Shown: positions 6,308-13,653 of the stretch, piece by piece
Layout of the letters: the number at the start of each line of letters is the position of its first letter
Position numbering within the stretch: the first letter of the stretch is position 1
Virus record (IMG/VR): IMGVR_UViG_3300049595_004353
Coordinates: 1 to 35,328 of that record
From: a virus
Strand: one strand, 5' to 3'
DNA: 35,328 bases
Position numbers and translations under genes: made by a program
The notes under the pieces: model-generated
Told to the model about the DNA's origin: nothing
The model's input: only the letters and a program-made list of their open reading frames with translations
The model's database searches: none

Positions 6308-6685
6308 GGTGTTAGCTAGCTCTAAGCTTTCGTTGGAGAGTGGGAGAAACAAGTGCTTTAGAGCATTGGGGATTCCCATCTCCTCCAATATTGCTTCACC
6401 GTTACCGTCACCGTCACCGTTACCGTAACCGTCACCGTAACCGTCACCGTCACCGTCACCGTTACCGGTACCGTAACCGTAACCGGTACCGTCACCGTCA
6501 CCGTCACCGTTACCGTCACCGTGACCGTTACCGTAACCTTCACCTTTGCCGTGACCGTTACCGTAACCGTAACCGTTACCGTAACCGTTACCGTTACCGT
6601 AACCGTCACCGTTACCGGCACCGTAACTATTGCCTAGTTCACGCCCAGTAACGGCAATGTGCGCGCAAGGATTAAGTACGGTCAC
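6227..6685 (-). CDS. Gly-X dipeptide-repeat protein, paralogue 1 of 3
   Basis: The 152-residue protein is the first of the tandem set in transcription order. Its N-terminus differs from the other two (MTVLNPCAHIAVTGRELGNS). About 80 residues of alternating Gly with N/D/Y/H/K/T follow, then the shared C-terminal domain with small changes (NESLELANTLLNC). The start is a GTG sharing four bases (GTGA) with the stop of the VWA gene, so translation is probably coupled to it. Its end, ELRRDVCLR, is identical to paralogue 2 and carries the AGGAGA ribosome site for it. Confidence 0.7.
   Translation of the reverse strand: MTVLNPCAHIAVTGRELGNSYGAGNGDGYGNGNGYGNGYGYGNGHGKGEGYGNGHGDGNGDGDGDGTGYGYGTGNGDGDGDGYGDGYGNGDGDGNGEAILEEMGIPNALKHLFLPLSNESLELANTLLNCNTSLEYESILGILELRRDVCLR
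6397..6632. repeat. GGTNAC hexamer array 3
   Basis: About 39 ACCGTN hexamers on the plus strand encode the Gly-X segment of paralogue 1. Variation is almost confined to the fourth base of the minus-strand unit GGTNAC, giving Asn, Asp, Tyr or His; rare units give Thr, Lys or Glu. Confidence 0.9.
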
Positions 6686-8370
6686 TTAAGTCTTATTCCT
6701 TTTCTAAGTAAGCGGTCAAGCACTTTTAACGGTTCTTCGGTAAAGTCTTCCAATCGTTGGATTACTACGCTGTTAGGATAGTACTGTCTAACGTCGGTAC
6801 TCTGTATACCAAAAGCGACGATCTCAATGCCGTACTCAGAAGCAGCGCTTACTACGTCCAGCAAGTGTTGCTGACATCGGCCCACATGTCCGTGCCCAGG
6901 ATAGGGCATACCATCATTGAACACAAAAAGTATCTTGCGTTTCTCTTTGCGTAACAACAATCGACGAATACCGTGCTTCACAGATTCTGCGTCTAGAGTG
7001 TTACTTCTGATGTTAGTAGACGCCTCCGATAGACGCAAGGCTCCTTTTTCCCAGGGCTCATTAAAATCTCTGTAGTATCTAATCCACAGACTATTCCAAC
7101 GTGCGTAGGGCACACAGTCAGCTGGAATGCTGGTAGGTTGGTCTGTGGAATATGCGTACGCAGCGAATGGAATACGCAAAGAGTCCAACACATCGCCCAG
7201 CACTATAGCTGCGGTTCCGGCTAAGTCCAGCTTCCTGCCAACCATGGACCCGGAATGGTCGATAGCCAGGCACACAGCTGTGTCTATGTGTAGCCTGTTA
7301 GCTAGCTGCTTGTACACTGCGTTGTCGGTACCTAATACAGACCTGTATAGTTTTCTAGAATCAACTTTGCCTTCTTCTTTGCTGCCTACCCAACGCCGTC
7401 TTGCTTGTGCACGCAAAGAGTTAACTAACCTAGTTCGCAGTACATTTGTTACGGCTTTATGCGTGTCTCTTATCCGTTGAAGTTTTTGTCCATTCAAAGC
7501 AACTGCAACGTCAGGAAAAGGTTTTACAGTGTCATCTGCTGTAGAGAACACTATGTACGTTTTGTCACTGTCTGCATCGTGCTTATATCCTGTTGCGTTT
7601 TTTCCGCTCTTGGATACAAGAGCAGCTGCTTCCTGTCCTAGTAGTTCACCTAACTGGTCTTGGGATACTGGTTGCGAAGAAGAAGGCGTACCTCCCGCTT
7701 CTATGGTTGCTGTTTGTTTGGATTTCTGCTTCTCTCTCTTTTTTCTGTCTTCCTCTTCCTCTTCTGCGTACTCTTTTAGCACTTCGAACATGCGAAACCC
7801 TGCCTCAATTGCTAAATCGGTAGATACTATGTTAGCTACAGGGCCTACTGCATCTACGCATTTATCAACCAACAGCTTTGTCTGCTCGTCTACTGTGTGC
7901 ATCCAGAAATCTGTGTATTTGCCATAGGCAACAAAATTCCCGTAAGCAGTACAAGCCCGCATAAATTGATTAATGTTTTGCCAATTTTGGCGTATTTTTG
8001 GCACCATCCAGTCGTTGCTAGCCGCTAGGTTTGTGACGGAGCCGGGAAACAAGCGACACACCGCAGCCTCCACCCGATTGTCTTCTATTACATTGATGCA
8101 ATGAAATTGTGTTGCAGTGGGAGTTGGTGTGCGCTCTTTTATTGCCTTGAAATCAGTGAATAATACGTGGGCGGTTTCATGGTCCAAGAACCCGTGCACG
8201 GCAGCCAGAAGCTCGCTAGGAGCGTCACTAGGGAGCGTAGGCAAGTAGATGGTATTGCCGTCAGTCTTGCACTCTCCCGATTTCCACACAACGCGGATAC
8301 CGAATTGCAGGGAGAGAAGGCGCGCAGTGCGCTCGATAGATGATTCGGCTAACCGAACATTACTTCTCAT
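6682..8370 (-). CDS. CobT-like VWA-domain protein with HExxH motif
   Basis: The 562-residue protein resembles phage proteins labelled cobaltochelatase CobT. Residues 59-72 hold GFLDHETAHVLF (H64, E65, H68), an HExxH metal site, with EDNRVE at about 96-101 as a possible further ligand. A Lys/Glu-rich linker spans 200-235. The C-terminal von Willebrand A domain has a complete MIDAS: D371-x-S373-x-S375 (DHSGSM), T458 and D486 (FNDGMP). Real CobT works with the AAA+ subunit CobS in cobalt chelation; phage pairs lack the rest of that pathway and more likely act as a MoxR/VWA-type remodelling machine. The CobS-like partner is encoded at 9205-10275. The start at 8370 has GGAAG upstream. Confidence 0.8.
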   Translation of the reverse strand: MRSNVRLAESSIERTARLLSLQFGIRVVWKSGECKTDGNTIYLPTLPSDAPSELLAAVHGFLDHETAHVLFTDFKAIKERTPTPTATQFHCINVIEDNRVEAAVCRLFPGSVTNLAASNDWMVPKIRQNWQNINQFMRACTAYGNFVAYGKYTDFWMHTVDEQTKLLVDKCVDAVGPVANIVSTDLAIEAGFRMFEVLKEYAEEEEEDRKKREKQKSKQTATIEAGGTPSSSQPVSQDQLGELLGQEAAALVSKSGKNATGYKHDADSDKTYIVFSTADDTVKPFPDVAVALNGQKLQRIRDTHKAVTNVLRTRLVNSLRAQARRRWVGSKEEGKVDSRKLYRSVLGTDNAVYKQLANRLHIDTAVCLAIDHSGSMVGRKLDLAGTAAIVLGDVLDSLRIPFAAYAYSTDQPTSIPADCVPYARWNSLWIRYYRDFNEPWEKGALRLSEASTNIRSNTLDAESVKHGIRRLLLRKEKRKILFVFNDGMPYPGHGHVGRCQQHLLDVVSAASEYGIEIVAFGIQSTDVRQYYPNSVVIQRLEDFTEEPLKVLDRLLRKGIRLK

Positions 8371-8371
8371 A

Positions 8372-8399
8372 TTTTCTTCCTAAAATAAACTGCTATACT
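8372..8399 (+). promoter_or_regulatory. extended -10 promoter of the metalloprotease gene
   Basis: TGCTATACT (8391-8399) is an extended -10 element (TG, one base, then TATACT with five of six consensus bases). Only a weak TTTTCT lies in the -35 region, as is common for extended -10 promoters. Transcription would start about 7 bases on, at or next to the ATG at 8406. Confidence 0.6.
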
Positions 8400-8405
8400 T
8401 ATTGC

Positions 8406-8987
8406 ATGCGTAGTATACGCTTGTTAGTGGTGGTAGCAGCTACAGTCTTGATAGGCATAGTTAGCTGCGCGCCCAGAACGGTGTGGTTACCGCGTGCAAA
8501 CGGAGTATGGTACAATTCCAGCGGAAAATTAGTACACTGGAATCGTAACAGGTTTCCGTTAGTGATCGCATTAGACAGCTCCATAAGCTTTGTAGATTTT
8601 CTACACATGAATATTGCTATGGAGCATTGGAACACGCAAGTAGGGGCGGATGTCTTTGTTTTTGACGCCGAACGTCCAGCAGACATATACTTCGAAAAGA
8701 CAGACTTACCGGACGTAAACGAAGAAGTACAGCTACAAGGTCTTGCCAGCCTGCAGGAATTCGATGGAGAAGTCATAAACTGCCGCATACGCCTAGACGT
8801 GGCCACAAGTGTGGAAGACGCTACCGTAGTGTTGGTGCACGAGCTTGGTCACTGCTTGGGCTTAACGCACGACTCATGGCCAGGATCTGTGATGTTTCCG
8901 CACGCTGCGGAGTCTGGAAGACAGATATTGCAGGATGACTTAGAGTTTGTGCGATGGCAGAGGGTAGGTATACTTAACCAGAAATAA
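8406..8987 (+). CDS. matrixin-like zinc metalloprotease lipoprotein
   Basis: This is the only plus-strand gene in the window. The 193-residue protein starts with MRSIRLLVVVAATVLIGIVS and a lipobox ending at C21, so it is probably exported and lipid-anchored. The catalytic site is HELGHCLGLTHD (H145, E146, H149, H155), the HExxHxxGxxH(D) zinc signature of metzincins. SVMFP just after it provides the Met-turn methionine (M163). Short length and a missing propeptide suit bacterial or archaeal matrixin-like proteins. Upstream in-frame ATGs (8340) would lie before the promoter and encode non-signal sequence, so 8406 is chosen. No Shine-Dalgarno sequence precedes it. It may modify the host surface or exclude other phages; that is inference. 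Confidence 0.85.
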   Translation: MRSIRLLVVVAATVLIGIVSCAPRTVWLPRANGVWYNSSGKLVHWNRNRFPLVIALDSSISFVDFLHMNIAMEHWNTQVGADVFVFDAERPADIYFEKTDLPDVNEEVQLQGLASLQEFDGEVINCRIRLDVATSVEDATVVLVHELGHCLGLTHDSWPGSVMFPHAAESGRQILQDDLEFVRWQRVGILNQK

Positions 8988-9009
8988 AAACGCCCCCAAG
9001 AAGGAGGCG
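8986..9009 (-). terminator. intrinsic terminator of the replication transcript
   Basis: Read on the minus strand: CGCCTCC, loop TTCTT, GGGGGCG, then TTTTT. This is a 7-bp GC-rich stem with one G-U pair and a T-run, directly after the small gene at 9020-9208. On the plus strand the same stem has a C-A mismatch and no T-run, so it does not clearly end the metalloprotease message. Confidence 0.8.
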
Positions 9010-9019
9010 TGTGCGAAGG

Positions 9020-9208
9020 TTACCAACCAACCAAGTGTTTGTCACTCTCGTATTCGGTAAGCAAGCTCCACAAGAGCCTGGCTAGGCTTTCATCTGCGTG
9101 CATATAGCTACTGTAGAAGCACACCCAACATGAATTTTGGCTAATTACACCGGCCTTCTCTAGGTAAAGTGTGTGGCCGAATAGCCGTAGTCTGTAGGGA
9201 GCAGTCAT
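9020..9208 (-). CDS. small hypothetical protein (62 residues)
   Basis: The frame starts with an ATG overlapping the stop of the AAA+ gene (ATGA) and has GGGAG upstream, and it ends just before the terminator, so it looks like a genuine last gene of the transcript. The sequence (MTAPYRLRLFGHTLYLEKAG ... SLARLLWSLLTEYESD) shows two cysteines (CWVC) and a helical end but no known family. Confidence 0.55.
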   Translation of the reverse strand: MTAPYRLRLFGHTLYLEKAGVISQNSCWVCFYSSYMHADESLARLLWSLLTEYESDKHLVGW

Positions 9209-10275
9209 GTACGCTTGCTCCCTAGTAAGTACTTCTTGTCGTCTTTCTCAGGAAGCTTAAAGTGGCGCTGAATTAGGTTGGCGACAGCCAAAGCGTCGCT
9301 AGGCGGAAGCTTGTCTAGGAAGCTGTACCTAGCCGACTTCATCGGGAAAGGTACGCGAGTAAGTTTTTCAAGCCAATTAATTCCATCGCGAGTAGTAAGG
9401 GGCACAGAAACAGTGCCTGCCTTGAACGCTTCTCGCACAGCAGATAGAACCTTGACTACGGGAGAAATAAAAGGCTGCACATGTACAGCGGGGAACATGC
9501 TCTCCAGCACCTTTACTTCGCTTGCAGGGGAAATATAGTCAATGGCTATTACTGTCTTCCATCTATTCAAGAAAGAAAAATTCTGTACGTTAGTACCCGC
9601 TACGTAGAGACCTGAATCATCTCCCATACCTGTTGTGTTTGCGGTTCCCACTATGCAATTCTGTGGATGAAGTTCAAAAATCTGGTTTGTTTCATGCATG
9701 AGGAAACGCAAGTCTTCGCTAACAGCTCTCTGTAAAACGAAAGCAGTTTCTGGCGGGCACGCGTCTATCTCGTCGAACAGCACTATGGTTCCGGGCTCTG
9801 TAAACGCCAGGGGCACTAAACCATAACGGAACAGCATGTTGCCGTTTGCTATTTTCCAGTCACCAAGCAAGTCACTACGGGACAGATGGCCGTCGAAATT
9901 GATTTGAACTACGTTGTAATTCAGGCGAGCTGCTACTTGGTTTACCAGGGCTGTTTTACCAGTTCCTGATTGACCAACTAGATACGTAGTGTCTCTTGAC
10001 GTTATTGCCTGAAGTAGCTGTACTAGCTCTTCTTTTGGAAAGACATAGTTTGGATTCAAACTAGGAGTCAGAACTCCAGGAGTTGCAAAGCCAGTAACCG
10101 CGATATCTAAGTAAACTGTATTTCCCTTCGAGTCTTTTACAGACTCTCCCTGGCTCATCTTTACGCCAGTATCAATCTTAAACGTATCTCTTACGGAGAA
10201 TGACTTAGTCTCTCTATTAGCTCTGTGTGGAACAACAGAAATAGCAGCATGAGAGAGCTGTGTGTGGATGTCCAT
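9205..10275 (-). CDS. CobS/MoxR-like AAA+ ATPase
   Basis: The 356-residue protein has one AAA+ module. Walker A is GQSGTGKT (101-108), Walker B is IVLFDEID (164-171), sensor 1 is IVGTANT (208-214), and R238 in FLNRWKT is a candidate arginine finger. The order and the LLGDWK segment after the second strand match the MoxR/CobS group. These ATPases act as hexamers with VWA-domain partners; the CobT-like gene at 6682-8370 is the obvious one. I chose the ATG at 10275, which overlaps the upstream stop by one base (TAATG). A GTG at 10290 would add five residues. The protein target is unknown. Confidence 0.85.
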   Translation of the reverse strand: MDIHTQLSHAAISVVPHRANRETKSFSVRDTFKIDTGVKMSQGESVKDSKGNTVYLDIAVTGFATPGVLTPSLNPNYVFPKEELVQLLQAITSRDTTYLVGQSGTGKTALVNQVAARLNYNVVQINFDGHLSRSDLLGDWKIANGNMLFRYGLVPLAFTEPGTIVLFDEIDACPPETAFVLQRAVSEDLRFLMHETNQIFELHPQNCIVGTANTTGMGDDSGLYVAGTNVQNFSFLNRWKTVIAIDYISPASEVKVLESMFPAVHVQPFISPVVKVLSAVREAFKAGTVSVPLTTRDGINWLEKLTRVPFPMKSARYSFLDKLPPSDALAVANLIQRHFKLPEKDDKKYLLGSKRT

Positions 10276-10718
10276 TATAGTATGTCCCACTCCGTTTGTT
10301 CAACTATCGTCGGGGTCTCTAGGGTCTTGCGAGTTCGTACGTATTGGGTTTGTCCGTTGAGGAAAGACAGCTCGGTACCTGTAGGCACAGCTACGAGTGC
10401 ACCTGACAAGACTATAGGTAAAGTGTCACGCTCGTCAAGGTGGCGAGAGTGCACCTCCACATTATGTTCACGCAACAGCGTGCGAATACGACTAACTGCA
10501 GCTTTTATGCTGGGCATCTCTAAGTCGTACTCCAGGAGTTTAACGTTCGAAGGCAGTATCCAACCAGCAGGAAAGTTGTACTTGTTACCGTGAGACAGTA
10601 GTACAACCAACTTGTTTGCCTTTGCCAGGGAATCTACTACTTCGTGATGCTTTTCATTCTCAGGAAGTACGGTTGGGTCCTTGACAAACACGATGCGGTT
10701 TAAAACGTGATCTGCCAT
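10275..10718 (-). CDS. hypothetical protein between primase and AAA+ ATPase
   Basis: A 147-residue protein of unknown family beginning MADHVLNRIVFVKDPTVLPE. The ATG at 10718 is preferred because GGAG lies eight bases upstream; an in-frame ATG at 10754 is deeper inside the primase gene. The middle (NKLVVLLSHGNKYNFPAGWI, then IKAAVSRIRTLLREHN) suggests alternating strands and helices. No catalytic motif was recognised. It overlaps the primase by 19 bases, so the genes are probably co-translated. Confidence 0.65.
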   Translation of the reverse strand: MADHVLNRIVFVKDPTVLPENEKHHEVVDSLAKANKLVVLLSHGNKYNFPAGWILPSNVKLLEYDLEMPSIKAAVSRIRTLLREHNVEVHSRHLDERDTLPIVLSGALVAVPTGTELSFLNGQTQYVRTRKTLETPTIVEQTEWDIL

Positions 10719-11779
10719 TTGCTGTACTCCAAAGTATTGTATGTATCCACACAATCCTCTAGTGCCAGCTTAAGCATATCAGCACCGTTAATTTCTGCAA
10801 GTGTGTTACCTGCATCCATGTGTGCAGGCCAGCCGGTCATGCGACTAACATACACTTTTCGGAAGTGCATGTGCAAGTCTGGCACTGCACGCATTATCTC
10901 TTTGCGTGCATCTCGCCTATCCCAGAACACTGTGACCTCTTCAACTCCCCATGACTTTAGGAGCAAGATCTGTTCTAGTGAAATCTTTTTTGAAAAAGTG
11001 GCGTATGATGATGTTTCTGGAATTCTACGAACCGCAAGCGCGTCAAGAACTCCTTCAACAAGTATAGCATGATTTCCATACGGACGTACATACGGCCAAA
11101 AAGTTTTTGCTAGCTCTGATTCCGGCGCTGAGAGGTACTTATCGCTGCCTGCGTAGGCTGGATCAATGACTCTAGCCTGCCATGACACGAGGGAATTGTC
11201 GCCACCATAAATAGGAACAACCACACGACGACCAATATTGCCTCTTCGTTTTCGTTTTGAATCATATACAGCACACGAATGTTCTGGTACGTAATGAAAC
11301 CGTACTGCCTTTATTTCTTTTTCAGTAATGCCACGAGAGATCAAGTAATCCCAGAATGGAGCGTTTTGTTCGTCTCTAGAAGTGAGAGGCTTGCACGCAC
11401 TTGGAAGACTGCGAATAGTTTTGATGGGAGTGATTACTACCGGCTCGGATATCTTTGTCTCGTCCAGTTGCTGGATTAAGCACATCGGGTCGTCAGGTGT
11501 GGTACGTGCGTACTCTTGCACCAAACGTTTGATGGCTAAGTGCTTAGGCGTGTTCTCTGCCTTTGCTACAAAATCAAAAGTGTCGTACTTACCCGAAGAG
11601 AAACCACATTTGAAGCAATTAAACTTTCGCTTGGTCGGATTGACGTACAGCTTGAAGTCATTGTCGCCACAAGCAAAGCAGCAAACACGAAGCTCCTCGC
11701 TCGGTGTGTGCTTCACGTCCAATGTAGCGTGGAGGTATCCGTCCCAGTCAAAGTCTTCTTGAACTCTGCGAAACAGCAT
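10700..11779 (-). CDS. CHC2/TOPRIM DNA primase
   Basis: This 359-residue primase would make RNA primers with the DnaB-type helicase encoded just upstream. A zinc-binding domain is formed by C34-x2-C37 (CFACG) and C55-x2-C58 (CFKCG), with KLYVNPTKRKFNCFKCG typical of CHC2 folds. The TOPRIM domain has the acidic strand ILVEGVLDAL (E242) and the later VFWDRRDAR (D287, D290) and MDAGNTLAEI segments. The second TOPRIM motif reads D-R-R-D rather than the usual D-x-D, a small deviation. The ATG at 11779 has GGAG six bases upstream; the frame stays open upstream to 11944, but that would invade the preceding gene. Confidence 0.85.
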   Translation of the reverse strand: MLFRRVQEDFDWDGYLHATLDVKHTPSEELRVCCFACGDNDFKLYVNPTKRKFNCFKCGFSSGKYDTFDFVAKAENTPKHLAIKRLVQEYARTTPDDPMCLIQQLDETKISEPVVITPIKTIRSLPSACKPLTSRDEQNAPFWDYLISRGITEKEIKAVRFHYVPEHSCAVYDSKRKRRGNIGRRVVVPIYGGDNSLVSWQARVIDPAYAGSDKYLSAPESELAKTFWPYVRPYGNHAILVEGVLDALAVRRIPETSSYATFSKKISLEQILLLKSWGVEEVTVFWDRRDARKEIMRAVPDLHMHFRKVYVSRMTGWPAHMDAGNTLAEINGADMLKLALEDCVDTYNTLEYSKWQITF

Positions 11780-11795
11780 GAAAACTCCTAGTGGC

Positions 11796-12257
11796 TCAAA
11801 GAGGTTCTGGAGGCATCGGAGATACTCTCTGTTCGTGAGGCAGGATGTAAGGACTCTCCCATATTCGCTTAAAAGGAATCTTCTTTGCACATTGTCCACA
11901 ATCCGCGTGCAAGAACTTAGAAGACCTACGATCCCACGCAGCACTAGATTGCACGGCTCCGTACACAGCTGTTCCCTTGTCGTCTTGTGAAAGGTAAGCG
12001 AACGCCACTTTCAAATTGTTCGCGTAATGTGCAACTACGAACTGGTAGAATCCGCAACGCGCACACTGTAGCGCACCAGCGGGAAGTTTACCAAGCACCA
12101 CTTGTAGGTCGTACACACAATTGTGACAAATCACTTTGTCACTGTTATCTGACTTCACCGCTAGCTTTTCTACTTTAGTTCCACAAAAGCTGCACTCGTG
12201 TTCTTCGTTGACGGCAGTTAACATTTGTTTATGCGCCCAGGTTAGAAAGTCAGTCAA
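11796..12257 (-). CDS. zinc-ribbon protein with four CxxC pairs
   Basis: The 153-residue protein has C22/C25 (CSFCG), C44/C47 (CHNC), C65/C68 (CARCG) and C120/C123 (CGQC). These could hold two zinc ions. The family is unknown. It lies between the replicative helicase and the primase, so a replication accessory or a regulator is plausible. The frame opens with TTG at 12257, overlapping the helicase end by eight bases; an ATG at 12224 is an alternative and neither has a clear ribosome site. Confidence 0.65.
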   Translation of the reverse strand: MTDFLTWAHKQMLTAVNEEHECSFCGTKVEKLAVKSDNSDKVICHNCVYDLQVVLGKLPAGALQCARCGFYQFVVAHYANNLKVAFAYLSQDDKGTAVYGAVQSSAAWDRRSSKFLHADCGQCAKKIPFKRIWESPYILPHEQRVSPMPPEPL

Positions 12258-13653
12258 GGACTACATCACCAGTTGCAAAATCAGGAATTTGAGCAAGCTC
12301 TTCGTGACGTTCGCCTGCTTCGATCTCCTCCACAGTAGCACTCGCCTTTCCGCTCTGCAAAGCGGAGTCTTTAACAGGACCAGCGTAGAACTGCATGTGC
12401 CCGAAATCTGTGGCAATTTTCACAGTGCGAAGCGCAGGACCATTTCGGTTCTTGTTTATGAACAGGCGCATGACCCCGTCTTCCTTCTCATCCTTGGTCT
12501 GTGCCAAGATAATTGACATGTCAGCAGTGTATAGGCGGGAGATAGACCCTCCAATTCCCGTCTCGTCTGCTGTCTCCATTGCCATACCAGAGCGGTTAAG
12601 CTGCAGAGCGGACCATATGCGCGTGTTAAACTCCTTTGCCATACCTCGCGTAGCCTTAGCCACGGCCGCTTGCTCTTGGTTCACGTCACCGTAAGTGCGA
12701 TGAGGCTTCATCAAATCTAGGTAGTCAATGATGACCAATCCAGGCGTAACACCAATAGACGCTAGTTGCTTGTAGTGCGCTTTAATAGTGTGGATGGTGG
12801 CCTCATCTTCTGGATACTCCTTGATTATGAGGTTGTTACCGAAGCGTTGGTGATACCCATGAAGCTGCTTGTACGCAGCGTCGTTCATGGATTTCAAATC
12901 GTTAGGCTTGATGTGACAAAACAAGGAGTCAAATCGGTCAGCGATGTCTTCTGCAGACAGCTCCAGTGTATAGTAAACGACCTGTTGGCCAAGAAGGATA
13001 GCCACACGACCTAACCATTCAAGGAAGATGGACTTACCACGACCTGAGCCGCCGATAATCAAGCCCATCTGCTTGGTCTTAAGACCACCAAAAGTAAGCT
13101 CGTCAAGCTCGGCAATACCGGTTGACAGCTTTCTTTCTTCCTCCCGAACTAGTCGGTTGTTTAGGCGTTCTTCAAACTCTTTGAAGTAGTTCGTACCTAC
13201 AGTAAGCACGTCCATTCCTGTGTTACGTGCCTTTTCTACAACCTGAACTACCTCATCCCAGCGTTCTTCCTTTATCAAGTCCAATGAGTCAAGGATAGCC
13301 TGCTTCATGGACTGCGTGCGAATGAACTTAGCAAACGTATCTTGTATGTGCTGTTCTTCGAACGGTAACGGAGGCTTTACGATGTGAGCGTAATAACTCG
13401 CGACCTTGTCAACCTCGGACTCTTTGATGACTTTGGTCTTCGCTGCTTTGATTAGCTCTTCACGAAGCGTAATCGGAGTAAGCGGAATATGGGCTGTCTT
13501 TATTTGTACAAAGTACCACTGCAATGCTCTGTTTGCAAAATGGGAAGCATCTACAGTTTCTCCAGCTATCTCTCGAAAAGAAGAGTTAGCCAACATGTAG
13601 GAGAGTACCCGTGTTTGGTACTCTTCCGTATACATCAGGGGATTTTCAGCCAT
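12250..13653 (-). CDS. DnaB/gp41-type replicative DNA helicase
   Basis: The 467-residue RecA-fold helicase unwinds the fork. The N-terminal region (about 1-140) is the helical DnaB-N-like domain, followed by a linker. The ATPase has GGSGRGKS (201-208, Walker A), TLELS after strand 2, and LVIIDYLDLM (306-315, Walker B), then ALQLNR (349-354) as the motif H3-like strand and FINKNRNGP near 398-406, as in DnaB and T4 gp41. The length is typical. It overlaps the upstream gene by eight bases. I see no intein, although DnaB is a frequent intein host. Confidence 0.92.
   Translation of the reverse strand: MAENPLMYTEEYQTRVLSYMLANSSFREIAGETVDASHFANRALQWYFVQIKTAHIPLTPITLREELIKAAKTKVIKESEVDKVASYYAHIVKPPLPFEEQHIQDTFAKFIRTQSMKQAILDSLDLIKEERWDEVVQVVEKARNTGMDVLTVGTNYFKEFEERLNNRLVREEERKLSTGIAELDELTFGGLKTKQMGLIIGGSGRGKSIFLEWLGRVAILLGQQVVYYTLELSAEDIADRFDSLFCHIKPNDLKSMNDAAYKQLHGYHQRFGNNLIIKEYPEDEATIHTIKAHYKQLASIGVTPGLVIIDYLDLMKPHRTYGDVNQEQAAVAKATRGMAKEFNTRIWSALQLNRSGMAMETADETGIGGSISRLYTADMSIILAQTKDEKEDGVMRLFINKNRNGPALRTVKIATDFGHMQFYAGPVKDSALQSGKASATVEEIEAGERHEELAQIPDFATGDVVLD

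Noticed and set aside
5553-6632. CRISPR array or iteron-type plasmid origin
   Set aside because: There are no spacers between units and no Cas genes. The arrays lie inside open coding frames. A replication role remains possible but has no direct support.
5496-6651. Long open frames of Thr-Val, Arg-His and Arg-Tyr repeats on both strands
   Set aside because: They are other-frame readings of the GGTNAC hexamers, which contain no stop in most frames. Only the Gly-X frame has ribosome sites, coupling overlaps and the conserved C-terminal domain.
5386-6685. Diversity-generating retroelement target, because the variable base looks like A-to-N mutation in AAC codons
   Set aside because: Only the first base of the codon varies, while the second adenine stays fixed. 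No reverse transcriptase or template repeat is in the window.
8340-8405. Upstream ATG (8340) as the start of the metalloprotease
   Set aside because: It lies inside the start region of the divergent VWA gene and upstream of the -10 element, and the extra 22 residues would spoil the signal peptide.
8991-9009. Hairpin as the terminator of the plus-strand metalloprotease gene
   Set aside because: On the plus strand the stem has a C-A mismatch and is followed by GTGTGCGAAGG without a T-run. It works on the minus strand.
6682-10275. True cobalt chelatase genes for cobalamin synthesis
   Set aside because: No CobN or other pathway gene is present, and the proteins match the phage AAA+/VWA type more than metabolic enzymes.
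11780-11944. N-terminal 55 residues of the longer primase frame
   Set aside because: That region overlaps the zinc-ribbon gene and encodes no domain, while the ATG at 11779 has a clear GGAG site directly before the CHC2 domain.
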